Source: Trichuris trichiura
Lineage: Eukaryota; Nematoda; Enoplea; Trichinellida; Trichuridae
Reading direction: 5' to 3'
Assembly (NCBI GenBank): GCA_037903355.1
Contig: JBAJFE010000050.1
Location: forward strand, 186,001 to 250,000
Length of the DNA stretch: 64,000 nucleotides
The position numbers were made by a program, and so were the translations under genes. Position 1 is the first letter of the stretch, and each line of letters opens with the position of its first letter. A model generated the notes under the pieces. The model saw only the letters and a list, made by a program, of their open reading frames with translations, had not been told where the DNA came from and did not search any database. This document shows positions 1 to 11,064 of this stretch, in pieces.

Positions 1-3000
1 CTGATATGTTATCTTTACTTGCCGCTGATACTACCGTTGCGATCTCCGCTTTCGACTCAGTGACCGTTTTTGAAGCGTCGCTATCTATTGAGCTTTCAGG
101 CAATGGTGCTGATACGTTTTGAGAATTCAAACTAAATTCAAGCAAAAAAGGCATATATGGTTATTTTGCAGCATCATCCACACTTTGCCTACTTTGGTTT
201 CAGCTTTGGTTCCACAACGGCCGCGGATGTTAGAACAATACGGCGTTTCCCTGTGCTTGTACGTGTCTCTATTTGAGCTTCCTGCAGCTAAAAATAGACG
301 GATTATCTACAATACAAAGGCGTATTGGCCCGAAAAGGCATACCGGAATACTCGACGAAACCGCAACAGATGGCATTGCGCAATCGATGCGTTCACCGTC
401 TCTATATGGATACAAATATTTACAGGTGACCGATTGGCAAACACGCGTTGACACGTACTGCTTTTTTTCAAGCAAGGCAGCTCGATGAGCGGCTAAAAAT
501 TGCGGATTCTCTATTATACGCGACGACCCGCCGCCTGTTGCGCAACCGTAGTCGGGGTCAAGAAAGCCGAGATGGGAAAACTCAATATTTCCGTAAGCTT
601 TTTTCAAATATTCTATCTGGAACAAAAAGATGTTCAATAAAACTGAAGAACGCAGTTGAAGAGGTTTTTACCTTTTCCGCCTGAGGCAAAACGCTACCGG
701 TTTCTTCGGCAGTGAATTGGCAGATAGCGACGTTACCGTCCAAAGACGATAACAGCAACATGGATCCATTTGCGCTCCTGCAAAAAAAATTAGCATTAAT
801 GCATTAAGGTTAAGCAACGGTTCCTTTTGGACTGTATCTAAAGTATACGTAAGAACGGATGCCGAAATTAAATTCAAATTAAGGAACAAACTAAAATGAG
901 CAAAAAATTGACTCTGTACAAACCTTAAAGCAATAAAAAAAAAGCCTTAAACGGCAAAACTTGAGATTAGTAACGTAAAACAGTAATAGATAAAACCCAA
1001 TAGGAATATTGACTTACCAAACCATATCCATTATACTTTTCGTGAAGATATTGGTTAGCACTACGATTGGCCTACTGCGAGACATTGACCAAACGCTCAA
1101 TGTTCTATCTTTGCCGCCGGTAGCACAAATGCTGCTTACCGCTGCCTACAAGCATTTCTAATTATGGAATGCATAGATGAAGAAAGCACAGCGGCGAAAA
1201 AGTGATATACTGCTGAAGGCAGCAGTGCGTACAATGCGCAAAAGCAAATAAAACGCAGAAATAAACCAATGTTGAGGCCTAAAAAAACAATAAATCTTTT
1301 TTTTCTAACCTCTTTGCCATTTTCGGTGCCTCGATAGAACGTGGGGCTCCATCGCTGCAAGAAACCATTTGGAACATGGAATGCTCGAAAAAAACGAAAG
1401 TTCGCAGTCGGATTACCACGCAAGTGACCGCTTTTCTGTGTCCGACAAAATCTCGTTCGTAGGTCCAATCGTTTCTTTCAATCAGCTTCGATACGGGCCC
1501 GCCATTGTTCATTGCATGCGCCGAAGCGAGAATAAACCCATCCGGCGACCAATCCAATCGCAATACGTGCGTTGAGCCGGAAGTCTGCAAAACGAACTTA
1601 ATATACAACTGAATAAACAATGTACAACAAAAAGTTTAATAAATCATCAGGTCTTTTCAGATAGGCGCCTGAATAGTACTGTAGGTTTAAGTGAAATCAA
1701 GTTCACTTAGCAGAAGCAAATGCAAACAGCCTAATCTTAAGTTCAAATTCAAATCGTGTTGGTCCAAGTAGCCGTAGGCAGCATAAATTTCCATAAAATC
1801 AATAGTGACTTATTAGAAGAAAACAGTGGAGTACATCCATTTTTTTAGCAAAGTCGGCTAGAAAAAGCTCTTTTTTACTAAAAAATTGAGGGAGAGAAAC
1901 TGAGCTTTCAGGATACTCTAGTCGCGTTGCCAGCACAAAAAGAGAAGCTGCTTTAGTTAAGATTGCCAGCGCTTAGTCAGGTTAGATCTTGATTTCACTT
2001 CAAGCTACAGTAACCACCAAGCGTCTATTGAAGAAACCTAAATTTACTCTAATTGAAGAACACCGTAAGCTGAAAAGAACAAAAATCCATTCCAGTCGAC
2101 TAAGCCTAATTTTATTCGTAATAATAAGCAGCCAACGCTTTATATCTACTATGCGATAGAAAAAAAATGCAAATGTAAAAAAGAACAACTTAAAAATTCC
2201 TTTAATTTACGTAAAGCAAAATTTGCAAATGAAATAATGTTAGGGATGAAACATGGAAGGAATTGCACTGGAACCTTTTCAAACGGCTTCCGTATGGTTT
2301 CCAGAAGAGTCCAGTCGGACGTTGCCCAAATACGCAGCGTCTTATCCTCGCCCTGTAATGAATAAATTATAAAAAAAAGGTTGTACACCAAATATGCGCA
2401 AACCTGAGAGGCAAGATACTTCCCGATTGGGTCAAAACGTATTCCCTTGACAATGCTTTCGTGCCCACGTAACGTGGCTGCTTTTTCTGAAAGGGCATAT
2501 GTAAATTAAAGAAAGTTAAATACACAAAAAATGTCTCAATTTTTTTACCTGGAAATTTGTTTGCATTCCATATGATTATGGTATTATCTACGCTGCAGGA
2601 TGCCAAGTATCGGTCGCCTGGAGACCAATCAAGGCCGAGTACGTCTAAAAACATCCGAATGTTAAAATATTGCAAATATAACAAATAATAACGTCAAAAG
2701 CTATGCCACATGTTCAGATAGGCGACTGTGTCGTAAAACGTAAACGGAACGGGATACACTGACGAACCTGCAACGTGTCCGGCCATAGTGGCCGTGCATT
2801 TCCAATATTCCGGTGGAACTTCGAACTCGCCGCTTGACGGACAATTTCCCGCGAAAGTCCAGACCATTACGAGCGAATCGCTGCCGGCAGTGGCGAAAAC
2901 TTTTGGTCGACTAGACCAGCGAACACAATTTATACAGGCTGAATACAAACAGCAAAACTGGGCCCAAATTAAATGACTGTTCACTTACCCGAATGAGCTT

Positions 3001-3243
3001 CCATGCGACAAAGCAAAAGTGGGCGACGTTCATTCTGTGTACCCTCAAGCAGAGCTGCTTGTAAATCCCAAATCATAATCAGGCCGGTGCTAGTCTTTGA
3101 CAATCCGCTGGTAACGAACTTTGTCCCAGAAGGGTCGACAGAAATCGAGTATATAGGCGAATCTGAATATAGAATTTGGAGAAAAGAAAAACTAACTCAA
3201 ACCCACCGTCATGATTCACCGTGTACGGTTTGATCAACTGCAT
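1..3243 (-). CDS. HIRA: HIRA histone chaperone, N-terminal WD40 part, incomplete at left edge
   Basis: HIRA deposits histone H3.3-H4 independently of replication in the nucleus. The chosen start is the ATG at 3243, opening [13 protein letters not shown], which matches the HIRA N terminus. WD40 blades then follow in small exons: [12 protein letters not shown] with IMIWDL (about 3060-3170), [19 protein letters not shown] (about 2850-2960), [18 protein letters not shown] with [11 protein letters not shown] (about 2550-2640), EDKTLRIW with [10 protein letters not shown] (about 2270-2355), [20 protein letters not shown] with [12 protein letters not shown] (about 1410-1590), [12 protein letters not shown] with [10 protein letters not shown] (about 1020-1130), and [15 protein letters not shown] (about 690-770). 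The HIRA B-like motif region [17 protein letters not shown] lies near 450-540. The reading frame is still open at base 1 in a Ser/Ala-rich linker, so the C-terminal HIRA domain lies outside the window. One intron runs from about 1415 to 1353 (GTG|GTAATC to TTGCAG|CGATGG). Identification is secure; not every exon border is placed. Confidence 0.93.
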
Positions 3244-6200
3244 CTTCGAAGCTGCGCAACCCTGAGCTGATACGGAGTAATTTGGACCGTACGACTCTGC
3301 AATTGAACCAACTTCAGCAAGTCCGATTGATAAAATAACTACGGCTACTTGAAAGCTTAAAGGAATTGTTAAATATTTCTCAACGAAAAAAAATCCGTCT
3401 TAATTTGAAAGCAGATAATTCATGTTTTACGCGGAAAACAAAACTTCATTCTATGCCAACTATACTGTATATGTCAAAATGAACGCAGGTTAGGCGCACA
3501 GTACAAAGGCAAGAATCTTCCCCGTTAGATATTCAGCCTTTGAAAATCGTACTAACGTTGTACGAATAAAGCTTTTAACCGCTGCATAGCTATGACAGGT
3601 TATATGAGTGAACAGTACGTATGGCAGGACGAGGGGACAACCGAATGGCAAAAAAGATGTTGCGAAGCTGTCAACAACGACCTAGCATCACAAGGTTAGT
3701 TTCGAAATAGTAAATTCTGGTAAAAATACAGGGTCATGCTTCTTAGCCGCGTCCACTGTCATACAGTACGCTTGTGGGCGATGTCGTTTTGCCTTTATCT
3801 AAGCCTAAGGTTAAAAATAAGGCTCACACTTTGGCCAAGGCTTAGATAAGGCCAAGACAGGAAAACCGGCATGGTTAAAAGTAAAGGCAGAACAGGATTG
3901 CGGCACGTTTAACAGAAAGGTACCTGCATTTCACAGAGTGGTTCGAGGCGCACAACCAAAAAAATCTGAAGTTTGTTCCCAGCCGTTATGGTGTTCAGCA
4001 ATAAACGTCCACGAAAAGGTGACACTACTGCTTTGGAGATTAATTATGTAGAGCAAATCAGGATAAATTATTTAAAAATTTCGGCTCAATGCATAACCAA
4101 CATAACAGTTTGTTCAGACGTAGAATAGCATAACTTCAGTCGTTCTAAAAAGTGACCAGAAGTGACAACAAAATATTCTGAAACAAAGAAAAACTAAAAC
4201 GCACCTCCTTACATTATAGTAAACAAGCATGCAGGTTCGTTTATCCAAACCAACGAGCAATAGCAATATCCATTAGGAATGAACTGACTTTTTTCTCGTC
4301 AGTAGCGTTTATTTGCTCAAACAAATTTTTTGTTATGCTACCATATTTGAATTTGCAGCGAGAGCATTTACGCTTGTTTCAAAGGAACGAATATCAGATA
4401 TAGGCAATGCAATCTGCCGGGAAATTTCGAAATTTATTTACTCTTAACCCTGAGGCCCGCATCAGTATAATTTTTACGTATCATGCCAACAATTGCTTTA
4501 GCGCGTTGCCATTGCAGGTGTCCCGCTCATAATTTGTGATATTAACTGGTAATACGTCTTGGTGAGAAAAATTCAGTTGCCTATGAACTTATTTTTCAAA
4601 AGAAAAAAAATATTTGACTAGAAATAAGCGCGCTACTAATTTTTAAGCACCTAAACGCTCTGCTGAATGCATTGTAAAGGCTTTTTGACGTTTTCCTTAA
4701 TTCACTAAAAACATAAAACGCGTTTTTGCGCAATTATTTTACCATTCTCAGGATAGAATGCAGCGGAAATAGTAACATATCTTACTGTAAATAATTAGTC
4801 GGTTGTTTGCGGGCGATTATTTTTTAACTAATCGTAACTTTGAAGTTGAGTTTGACTTAATACTCAAAGCGACTTTAAATTGTTGCGGTGAAATCAGACT
4901 ATCAAACCAGTATCGTTAAGAACTGATCTTTCCTGCACATCATTCATACTGTTAGGATAATTAAGTACCTGTACAATTCCCGCATAAATAATAGTCAAGA
5001 TCGTTTTGTCCCATGTTTTTCAATTCCATAATAATATAATCTTTTTATTTAAAAGCGAATACGTTATGCACACAAGGCGCAACTCCACTCAAGTCATAGC
5101 GATGGTGGCTGTTTTGCAGAATAACGAAATCCATAATTAACTCAGCTTAAGTCTTGAAATAAATGCTTAATATTTTCGTTAACCTTACAGAATGTTAGTT
5201 CGTTCCGTAAGGTTTCTATGGTCTTCTTGAAATTCCGAGATTTTGTTAGTTCAAGACCAATTGCGACTTTTGAAACTTTACAAAGAAAGGTACAGTCAAA
5301 CTTCCGCCCTTTTCTTTTCGTTATTCCTCTAGGGCTCGCATAGAGCGCATTTCGAAATATTTTCTATCAAATTCTGAGCGTTAGCGACCAGCATGCTTCT
5401 TTTGCTTGCGTCCTTATTCTACCAACAGAAACTTACATGCGGAAATGCAAAAAGTGCACATGGGAAAGTTGCTTTAAAATTTTATCGCTTTTTAAGAGAA
5501 GTACAGTAACCAGTCATCGTTTCCTGATTTTCTTTTTTGTTTCCCTTTCCAATTCACTCGACAGAATGGGAGTAGTTTTGTACTGGGGTCAATAACAAAA
5601 AACAGTCAGACGAGTGTAGCAGCCCCTCCTAAATAGTCAGCCAAAGTAGTATTAGCGCTTGACAAAGATTACAGACTTCAAAAGATATGCAGGTTGAGTG
5701 CTCCAATTTGGTGGCTATTCATTAATCGATTGTCATCTATTCACGCATATTCTACGAGTAGAAGCTTTCCGAGCGGTTGCTTTAAATGGCCGCTTCAAAT
5801 TGTTTCTTGTCTATCACTTAAGCTAATGTTTGATTTTTAGCTTTAGCCGACGAAAAGTAAAGGAAATTTTAAATTTCAATTTAGTTCTAATTGGCGAGCG
5901 TGCATAAGCATTAAGTAATGAAAAAGCGTAAAGCTGCGTAGGCTTGATTGAACTTTTACAGGAAAATAGTTCAATAACTTCATCGAACGGCTCATCTGCT
6001 TATTAGCGCCAATAAAACGGGTGCTTCCGTCGAATTGTATAAAAACTAAAAACGCGTTTTGTGCGTTCGGTTGATCGATCAGTGCTACCCAATGAGCCAT
6101 TGAAAACTAACTGCTTCAAATACTTGCACATCTCAAGCAGCGCGTCGTAAATAACTAAGCGCAATATCAGCTTAAGGAAAGCAATTCTTGGTGGATAAAC

Positions 6201-6981
6201 TTTTGTTTTTTTTTATCTTAGCGCAACGCTACGCGTAACTATCAGCGTTTATGAAATAATTCTTTTTAAGCACACAAAATACTTCTGTATGCTTAGTAGC
6301 CTTCCACTTAAATATCTTTTTATCCGTTATTAATATATCCATAGACAATGCGTCTGCTTTTGAAGATTCTCGAAAGGTGATGTTTCTCTTCCTTTTAAGG
6401 CTGACATCGAAATATTGCTAATGCGTTTGGTCCGTATGAATTGTGCATTAAATTCAAATGCTTCACCCTTTAAAAAAATCTGTTATAACAAGAGATAAAC
6501 AATTATAAGTCATCGTTTTTCAAACTGTCCAGGAAGCTCACATTTGCGCCTGCACATCCTTTATAAGAAATTGCTCTTAATGAAAAGGCGGCAAGCTTGG
6601 TGGCGTTATCGTCGAGTGACAACAACGAGCTTAAAAGGTGGAATCAAATGGCGGCACTTCCGCAACGTAATCTTTGCATTTGCATTTCACGCTCTTGTCC
6701 GCAAAAGGTTAATGGACTTCTTATGTTACGGGTAATATTCAGCGAAGGTAATATTTACACTTTTCGGTTGAATGGAGCAGATTCGAAATGGCAGTGATAG
6801 AAATGACGGTCTCTTAGCAACGCGTTTCAATGTGTCCCTTTTCGGAACGAGCAATGACTGGTGACCAGTAAACTATTGATCGCTTAGCGTCTGCCATGTA
6901 ATTGAGCAGCTGAGCCGTTTCACTGTTAATGCGTGGCCACTCTATTAGTGAGTGGCGAAAAAATTGAAAACTCTCTCCAAA
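3244..6981. other. intergenic region between HIRA and FAIM start codons, repeat-bearing
   Basis: HIRA and FAIM are divergently transcribed from this 3.7-kb AT-rich stretch, so both promoters should lie in it. I see no convincing coding sequence; the open frames are short and uninterpretable. A dispersed-repeat copy lies at 3754-3934 and a fragment with the same GCAGGTTCG end lies near 4230. Confidence 0.6.
3754..3934 (-). repeat. dispersed ~180-bp repeat, family R1, reverse orientation
   Basis: Bounded by CACTGTCATACAGTA on one side and AGAAAGGTACCTGCATTTC on the other. The centre has a weak hairpin made of TAAGCCTAAGG and CCAAGGCTTAG. Other copies are at 16431-16600, 34106-34288, 37156-37330 and 37776-37960, with fragments near 4230, 20908 and 41950. 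Class unknown; the two ends are not inverted copies of each other. Confidence 0.65.
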
Positions 6982-8653
6982 ATGGAATCATCCAAGAAGA
7001 ACCCCAAAGATGTTGTAGCTACGTGGAATTTGCCTTTGAACGATGGTGTCCACCGAATAGAATTGGAGCACGGTACTACGACAGGCAAAAGGATCATCAG
7101 AGTTGATGGTCAGGTAAGCAACAATTCGCTTTCATTCCATTCCGTTTGTTCGCGCACTTTTGCAGGAAGTGCTCAGAAAAGATTGGCTCTTCAAACTTGT
7201 GGGAAGAGAAGATTTCTTCGTCAAAAAATTTCGATGCGCCGTTGTCATAGAAGCGTCCAGCGTCTTCTCGTACCAATATTCGCTGATCGTTGATGGAAAG
7301 CCGTTTCAAACTTTCGCCGATTCAATGATGAAAACTTTGAAAGCGTGGGAAACTACCCTCGACGGCACTCCGTACTACGTATGCTTAGGTACGAGCTGCT
7401 CAGTTATTATCTTATCTTTTCCACCAGCATAGCTGAATATGTAATTTTTTTCAAAATTTTTCTCCTCATCGACCAGATCCTATTGGTTCCATTGACAAAG
7501 CGTTGCGAAATGCTTTTTATTTTTCGTAGTCTAAATACTGACGCCTCTGACTTCTTCATGAATGCTTAGGCAAATATGTTGACGTTATTCAACGTTGTAT
7601 TGCTAAAAAAATTGATTAGCATACTCGGAGCGGTATTTTAAACGATCAGCGCATGTTTTCTGAATAGCACTTTAATGTTGACTCGTTGGCTTTTTCATTG
7701 ATTACATTAATCTTAAAAGTTTAGCTTCACTCTTAGACAATATGCAACTATTCATAGTGTGACGCAGGCGATTCTAATGCTTTGTCCCTGCCGTGAAAGC
7801 ATGTGCCTGAATGGGTTGTACAAAGCTGGTTTAGTGTGCTTGACTTCTCCGCTTCGTTGCACCGCCTTCCGCCGGAATGAATCTTGCCGGCATTGTCAAT
7901 GTGTTGGAAATCGTTTCCCCTTTCCAACACGCTGACAATGGGACTACGCTTGTCAATTCGCCTATATGCAAAATAGTTTTTAAATTGCACCGACCGCTGC
8001 TGAACGGAACAGAGTCTTAGAAAAATCATGAAACCAAATAATTTGCATATTCAAATAATCATAATAGATATTATTTAATAAAATTGGTCACGTGGTAAAA
8101 TGACGTACTTTACCTTTTACAGAGAAGGATACGCTGAACGTTTTGGTCAATGGCGAAGAGGTTGATTCCAAAGTAAGTACTATAATCTTGCTGGCAACAT
8201 TTACTATGGTTCATTGAAGCCTAGTCCAAACGCTGAATGAAATAGTCTGCTTTATATAGCACTTAGAAAAAAGATTAGCTCATTCAGTAATCTGAAAAGT
8301 ATGCTTTAGCTATATGCGGGGTAGATAAGTTCATAAATAATTGACATATTGACGGATAAATACAAATGGATAGAAATCAATGGATTTTTTCTTGTTGAAT
8401 AGCCATTGCCCTTCTTGAGCATTAGAATAGAATAGGGCACTCCTATAGCAATCAATCTTCTTTAATGCATTATAAAAACATCTGACTATCATGATTGCTT
8501 TAGGGTGACTTCCTGGAATGCGGTATGGCGATTACTTTTGAACTCAAGGAACATACATGTTGCATAAAGGCATCGAAGGCTGCTAAGAAAAGTGGTATTA
8601 CCTACAGGCTTTATATCGATGGTAAAGAGATTACTGAGAAAACTGACTGGTAA
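6982..8653 (+). CDS. FAIM: Fas apoptotic inhibitory molecule (FAIM)
   Basis: FAIM is a small soluble all-beta cytosolic protein; in vertebrates it protects cells against death-receptor signalling and protein aggregation. Four exons can be placed: 6982-7113, 7166-7388, 8123-8172 and 8504-8653, giving 184 residues and ending TGG TAA. Vertebrate FAIM is about 180-200 residues. The N-terminal hallmark is WNLPLNDGVHRIELEHGTTT followed by GKRIIRVDGQ. The second exon gives EVLRKDWLFKLVGRE and YSLIVDGKPFQTF, and the last exon ITFELKEHTCCIKA and YRLYIDGKEI, the family's closing strands. All borders are GT-AG (CAG|GTAAGC, TTAG|GTACG, AAA|GTAAGT). The upstream ATG-less frame before 6982 is not needed, because ATG 6982 opens MESSKKNPKDVVATWNLP. 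Introns 2 and 3 (734 and 331 bp) are longer than usual here. Confidence 0.93.
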
Positions 8654-9236
8654 GCAGAAATCATGAACTCGTCGTGCAATTTTAAAGAGAAGCCCCAATG
8701 CCAAATTGCTGCGGTGCCTTGAAACAGAATGAATACGCTTTCTTATCCCTTTTTGATTATCCTATCTCTTATGGAGGCATAATTTGCATGCCAGCCAATG
8801 ACTTCCACCCATTTAATGCTATTAAATCGTGAACACATGCAAACTGATAAAAGCTAAGTAGAGAGAGGGACGAATAGTAACTAGCTCACCTGGCATCCGC
8901 GGCGGGTTGCAGCGCGGAGAAACAAAAACAATGTTGGCGGCCTACTAACGGGAATTGCTATTCGATGGATCAAGGTCGGAAGAGCGACGACAATGCGTGA
9001 AAAGTGCCAACATCCTGCAATGGTTTTTGAACGCTTCGCAAGGCGCCAAGCGTGGCGACCGTTCGGTTGGTTAAAAATGCGGCAGTGACGGGACAAAGGT
9101 ATTGCGCATTGAAACGCAATTTCGGCGTGGTGGTAAGGAACAGTTAAAAAGCGTTGAAAAACGGTTTTAAAAACGTATGCAAATTAGATAAACATAACGA
9201 TTTTCGTGACAGTCAGCCGAAGGAAACGCCAAAAAT
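8654..9236. other. spacer between FAIM and myosin light-chain stop codons
   Basis: The two genes converge here. It should contain both 3' UTRs. I see no further gene. Confidence 0.6.
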
Positions 9237-11064
9237 TCAGTCGTCTTCTTCCGGGAACGGACCGGCCAAAACCTTCTTGATAAATGCTAAAAAAGGGAAC
9301 AACGTGTAAACAAAAAAAGCACGCGCGCAGCGCATGATTACCTTCGTAATTTATCATTCCCTCCGCGTCTTGGTTGCCTTCAAATATTTCGTCAACCTCT
9401 TCGGAGTGCATCCGTTCCCCTATGGTGGAACGAAATAGTTTTTTTAAGGAAAAACTCACCGATAAACAAAAGGAAAGCTTACCGAGAGCTAATAAAGAGT
9501 GCCTCAGCTCTGCTCCCAAAATTTTGCCGTTCTCCTCCTTGTCAAAGACGCGCAGGCCTTCCAAATAGTCGTGATAGGAACCCACTTCCTTCTCCTTTGT
9601 TAGCTGCTCGTAAATTGGCATGAACTCTTCAAACGTTATCCGTTTTTCTCCTGAAAAATTAAAATCCATATTTTCGAGTTACGAATAAGCAAAAAAACGC
9701 AAAATCCAATGTGGGACTTCAAATTCTGGGGTTCTATCAACCGAAAATTATTGCCTTCCTATTTTGGCAGCTGCGCTCGAACGCGTTGCTCTAAAATTGC
9801 TTCATTTAGCAGTCTTTAAAATCTGACTTAATTCAAACGCGCTGCAATGCGCTTACGATGAATGTAAAGCTTAAAAAACAATTTATTACGTAAACTACAG
9901 TAAGCATTTTAAGAAATAGAGATTAGTAGGTACGAAATACTTTTTTGCGCAGTTTATCAAGTTTTATGAAATACACCGACGCAGAAGCAAAAAATTTCTT
10001 TCGGTCTCGTCGAGCTAAACCTGACTAAAACTACAGATTTCTTGAAAAGCGAAAGATCGCGAAAATTGAAAACCGCACCACGCATTTACTCAATTAACGT
10101 CCTATTAACGCGAAAGAATTATTTTTTCAGTTGGCTGCATAATTGAAATTACTGTCTTGAAGGCAGCGAGTCCGCGAAGTTTTCGGAAAGTGCCGAAATG
10201 CCGCGAGCAACGTTACTAGCCTTCAAGATAGCAGATAAACTTTTCTACGTAACTGCTCACAACGTGCAAGTGACTTTTCAATCTATTGTCCTTTAGCTTA
10301 GGGGAAAAAGCTCATATTTTTCATTTTAAAGAAGTACATAATAAATAGTTTCTTAGTGCTTCCTCATCTCTTAGCATAGTGCCCCTTTAGAGCAGTGGTT
10401 TATTCGGCTAACGATTCCCGGAAGAAATAAGCCACTAAGCTTTAATAAAGCATTATTGGCTTCGTGCTAATTATTTAAACCAAGCAGTTTCTCATGGCTT
10501 TAAACAGCTTGCTTTGAAATACTAACTGAAACCGTGTTTTGAAGAGCAGAGAGACAATAATGACCTCCTAAGCCTACGTGGCATTTATCAATTGAAAAGG
10601 GTCATAGTCACTTTCAAATTATCTACTGAATGTTACAGTCTTCGACTAAAGATTTGGGATAACTTTTTAGCAACAAAAGCCGTATGCAGAAAGAGCCAAC
10701 CAAAATAACTGGCGTAGTATCTGGTTAAAAAAATATGCCGCGGTTAGTTGGCCGCCAAAACATATCCGCATAAAAATGCGGAGTATACCTTTTCTTTTAT
10801 ATTCTTCACCGGCTGCTTTGTGTACCATTGCATTAGTGGGCTTCAAACCTAACGCTCGAACAACGCTACCAATTTGAGTTCCATCGATTTTACCGTCACC
10901 TTCTTCATCGTAAAGATTGAACATGTCCTTGCATTCTAAAAGTAGCGGCTATGCATGCAAAAATAGCAAAATTTCTATTAGACCTTTTAAAGTTTGCATG
11001 CCAAACAAGCGTGCTAAATTAAAATATGCAAATTTAAAAGCTTACGTTCTTTGTCCGCAACCAT
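9237..11064 (-). CDS. mlc-3: myosin essential light chain (EF-hand, MLC-3/Mlc1 type)
   Basis: This light chain binds the myosin heavy-chain lever arm and stiffens it. Five exons fit: 11064-11046, 10935-10789, 9650-9483, 9419-9342 and 9286-9237. They encode 153 residues, the size of the C. elegans MLC-3 class. The protein opens [20 protein letters not shown], with the first EF-hand loop around [15 protein letters not shown], then [20 protein letters not shown]. Exon 3 carries [37 protein letters not shown] and LRHSLLALG. Exon 4 gives [20 protein letters not shown] and the last exon ends [15 protein letters not shown]. This is the essential rather than regulatory type: there is no N-terminal phosphorylatable Ser stretch. 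Intron 2 (about 1.14 kb) and exon 2 are duplicated in inverted orientation at about 25872-29770. The gene symbol is by resemblance to the nematode gene. Confidence 0.93.
9700..10972 (-). repeat. parent segment of the inverted duplication (light-chain intron 2 plus exon 2)
   Basis: This stretch is present again, inverted, at 25872-26543 plus 29155-29770. By eye, 10667-10924 differs from the copy at only one base. Identity falls to roughly 90% towards 10300-10560 and further towards 9700-9780. Confidence 0.9.

Noticed and set aside
1136..1468. Alternative minus-strand frame containing [15 protein letters not shown] as a separate gene
   Set aside because: It is the continuation of the HIRA WD40 exon after the short intron at about 1415-1353.
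10667..10788. Continuation of the light-chain exon frame beyond AAAG|GTATAC
   Set aside because: The protein family ends this exon at EEYKRK-G and resumes with ITFEEF in the next exon; the extra residues are intron read-through, in both copies of the duplication.
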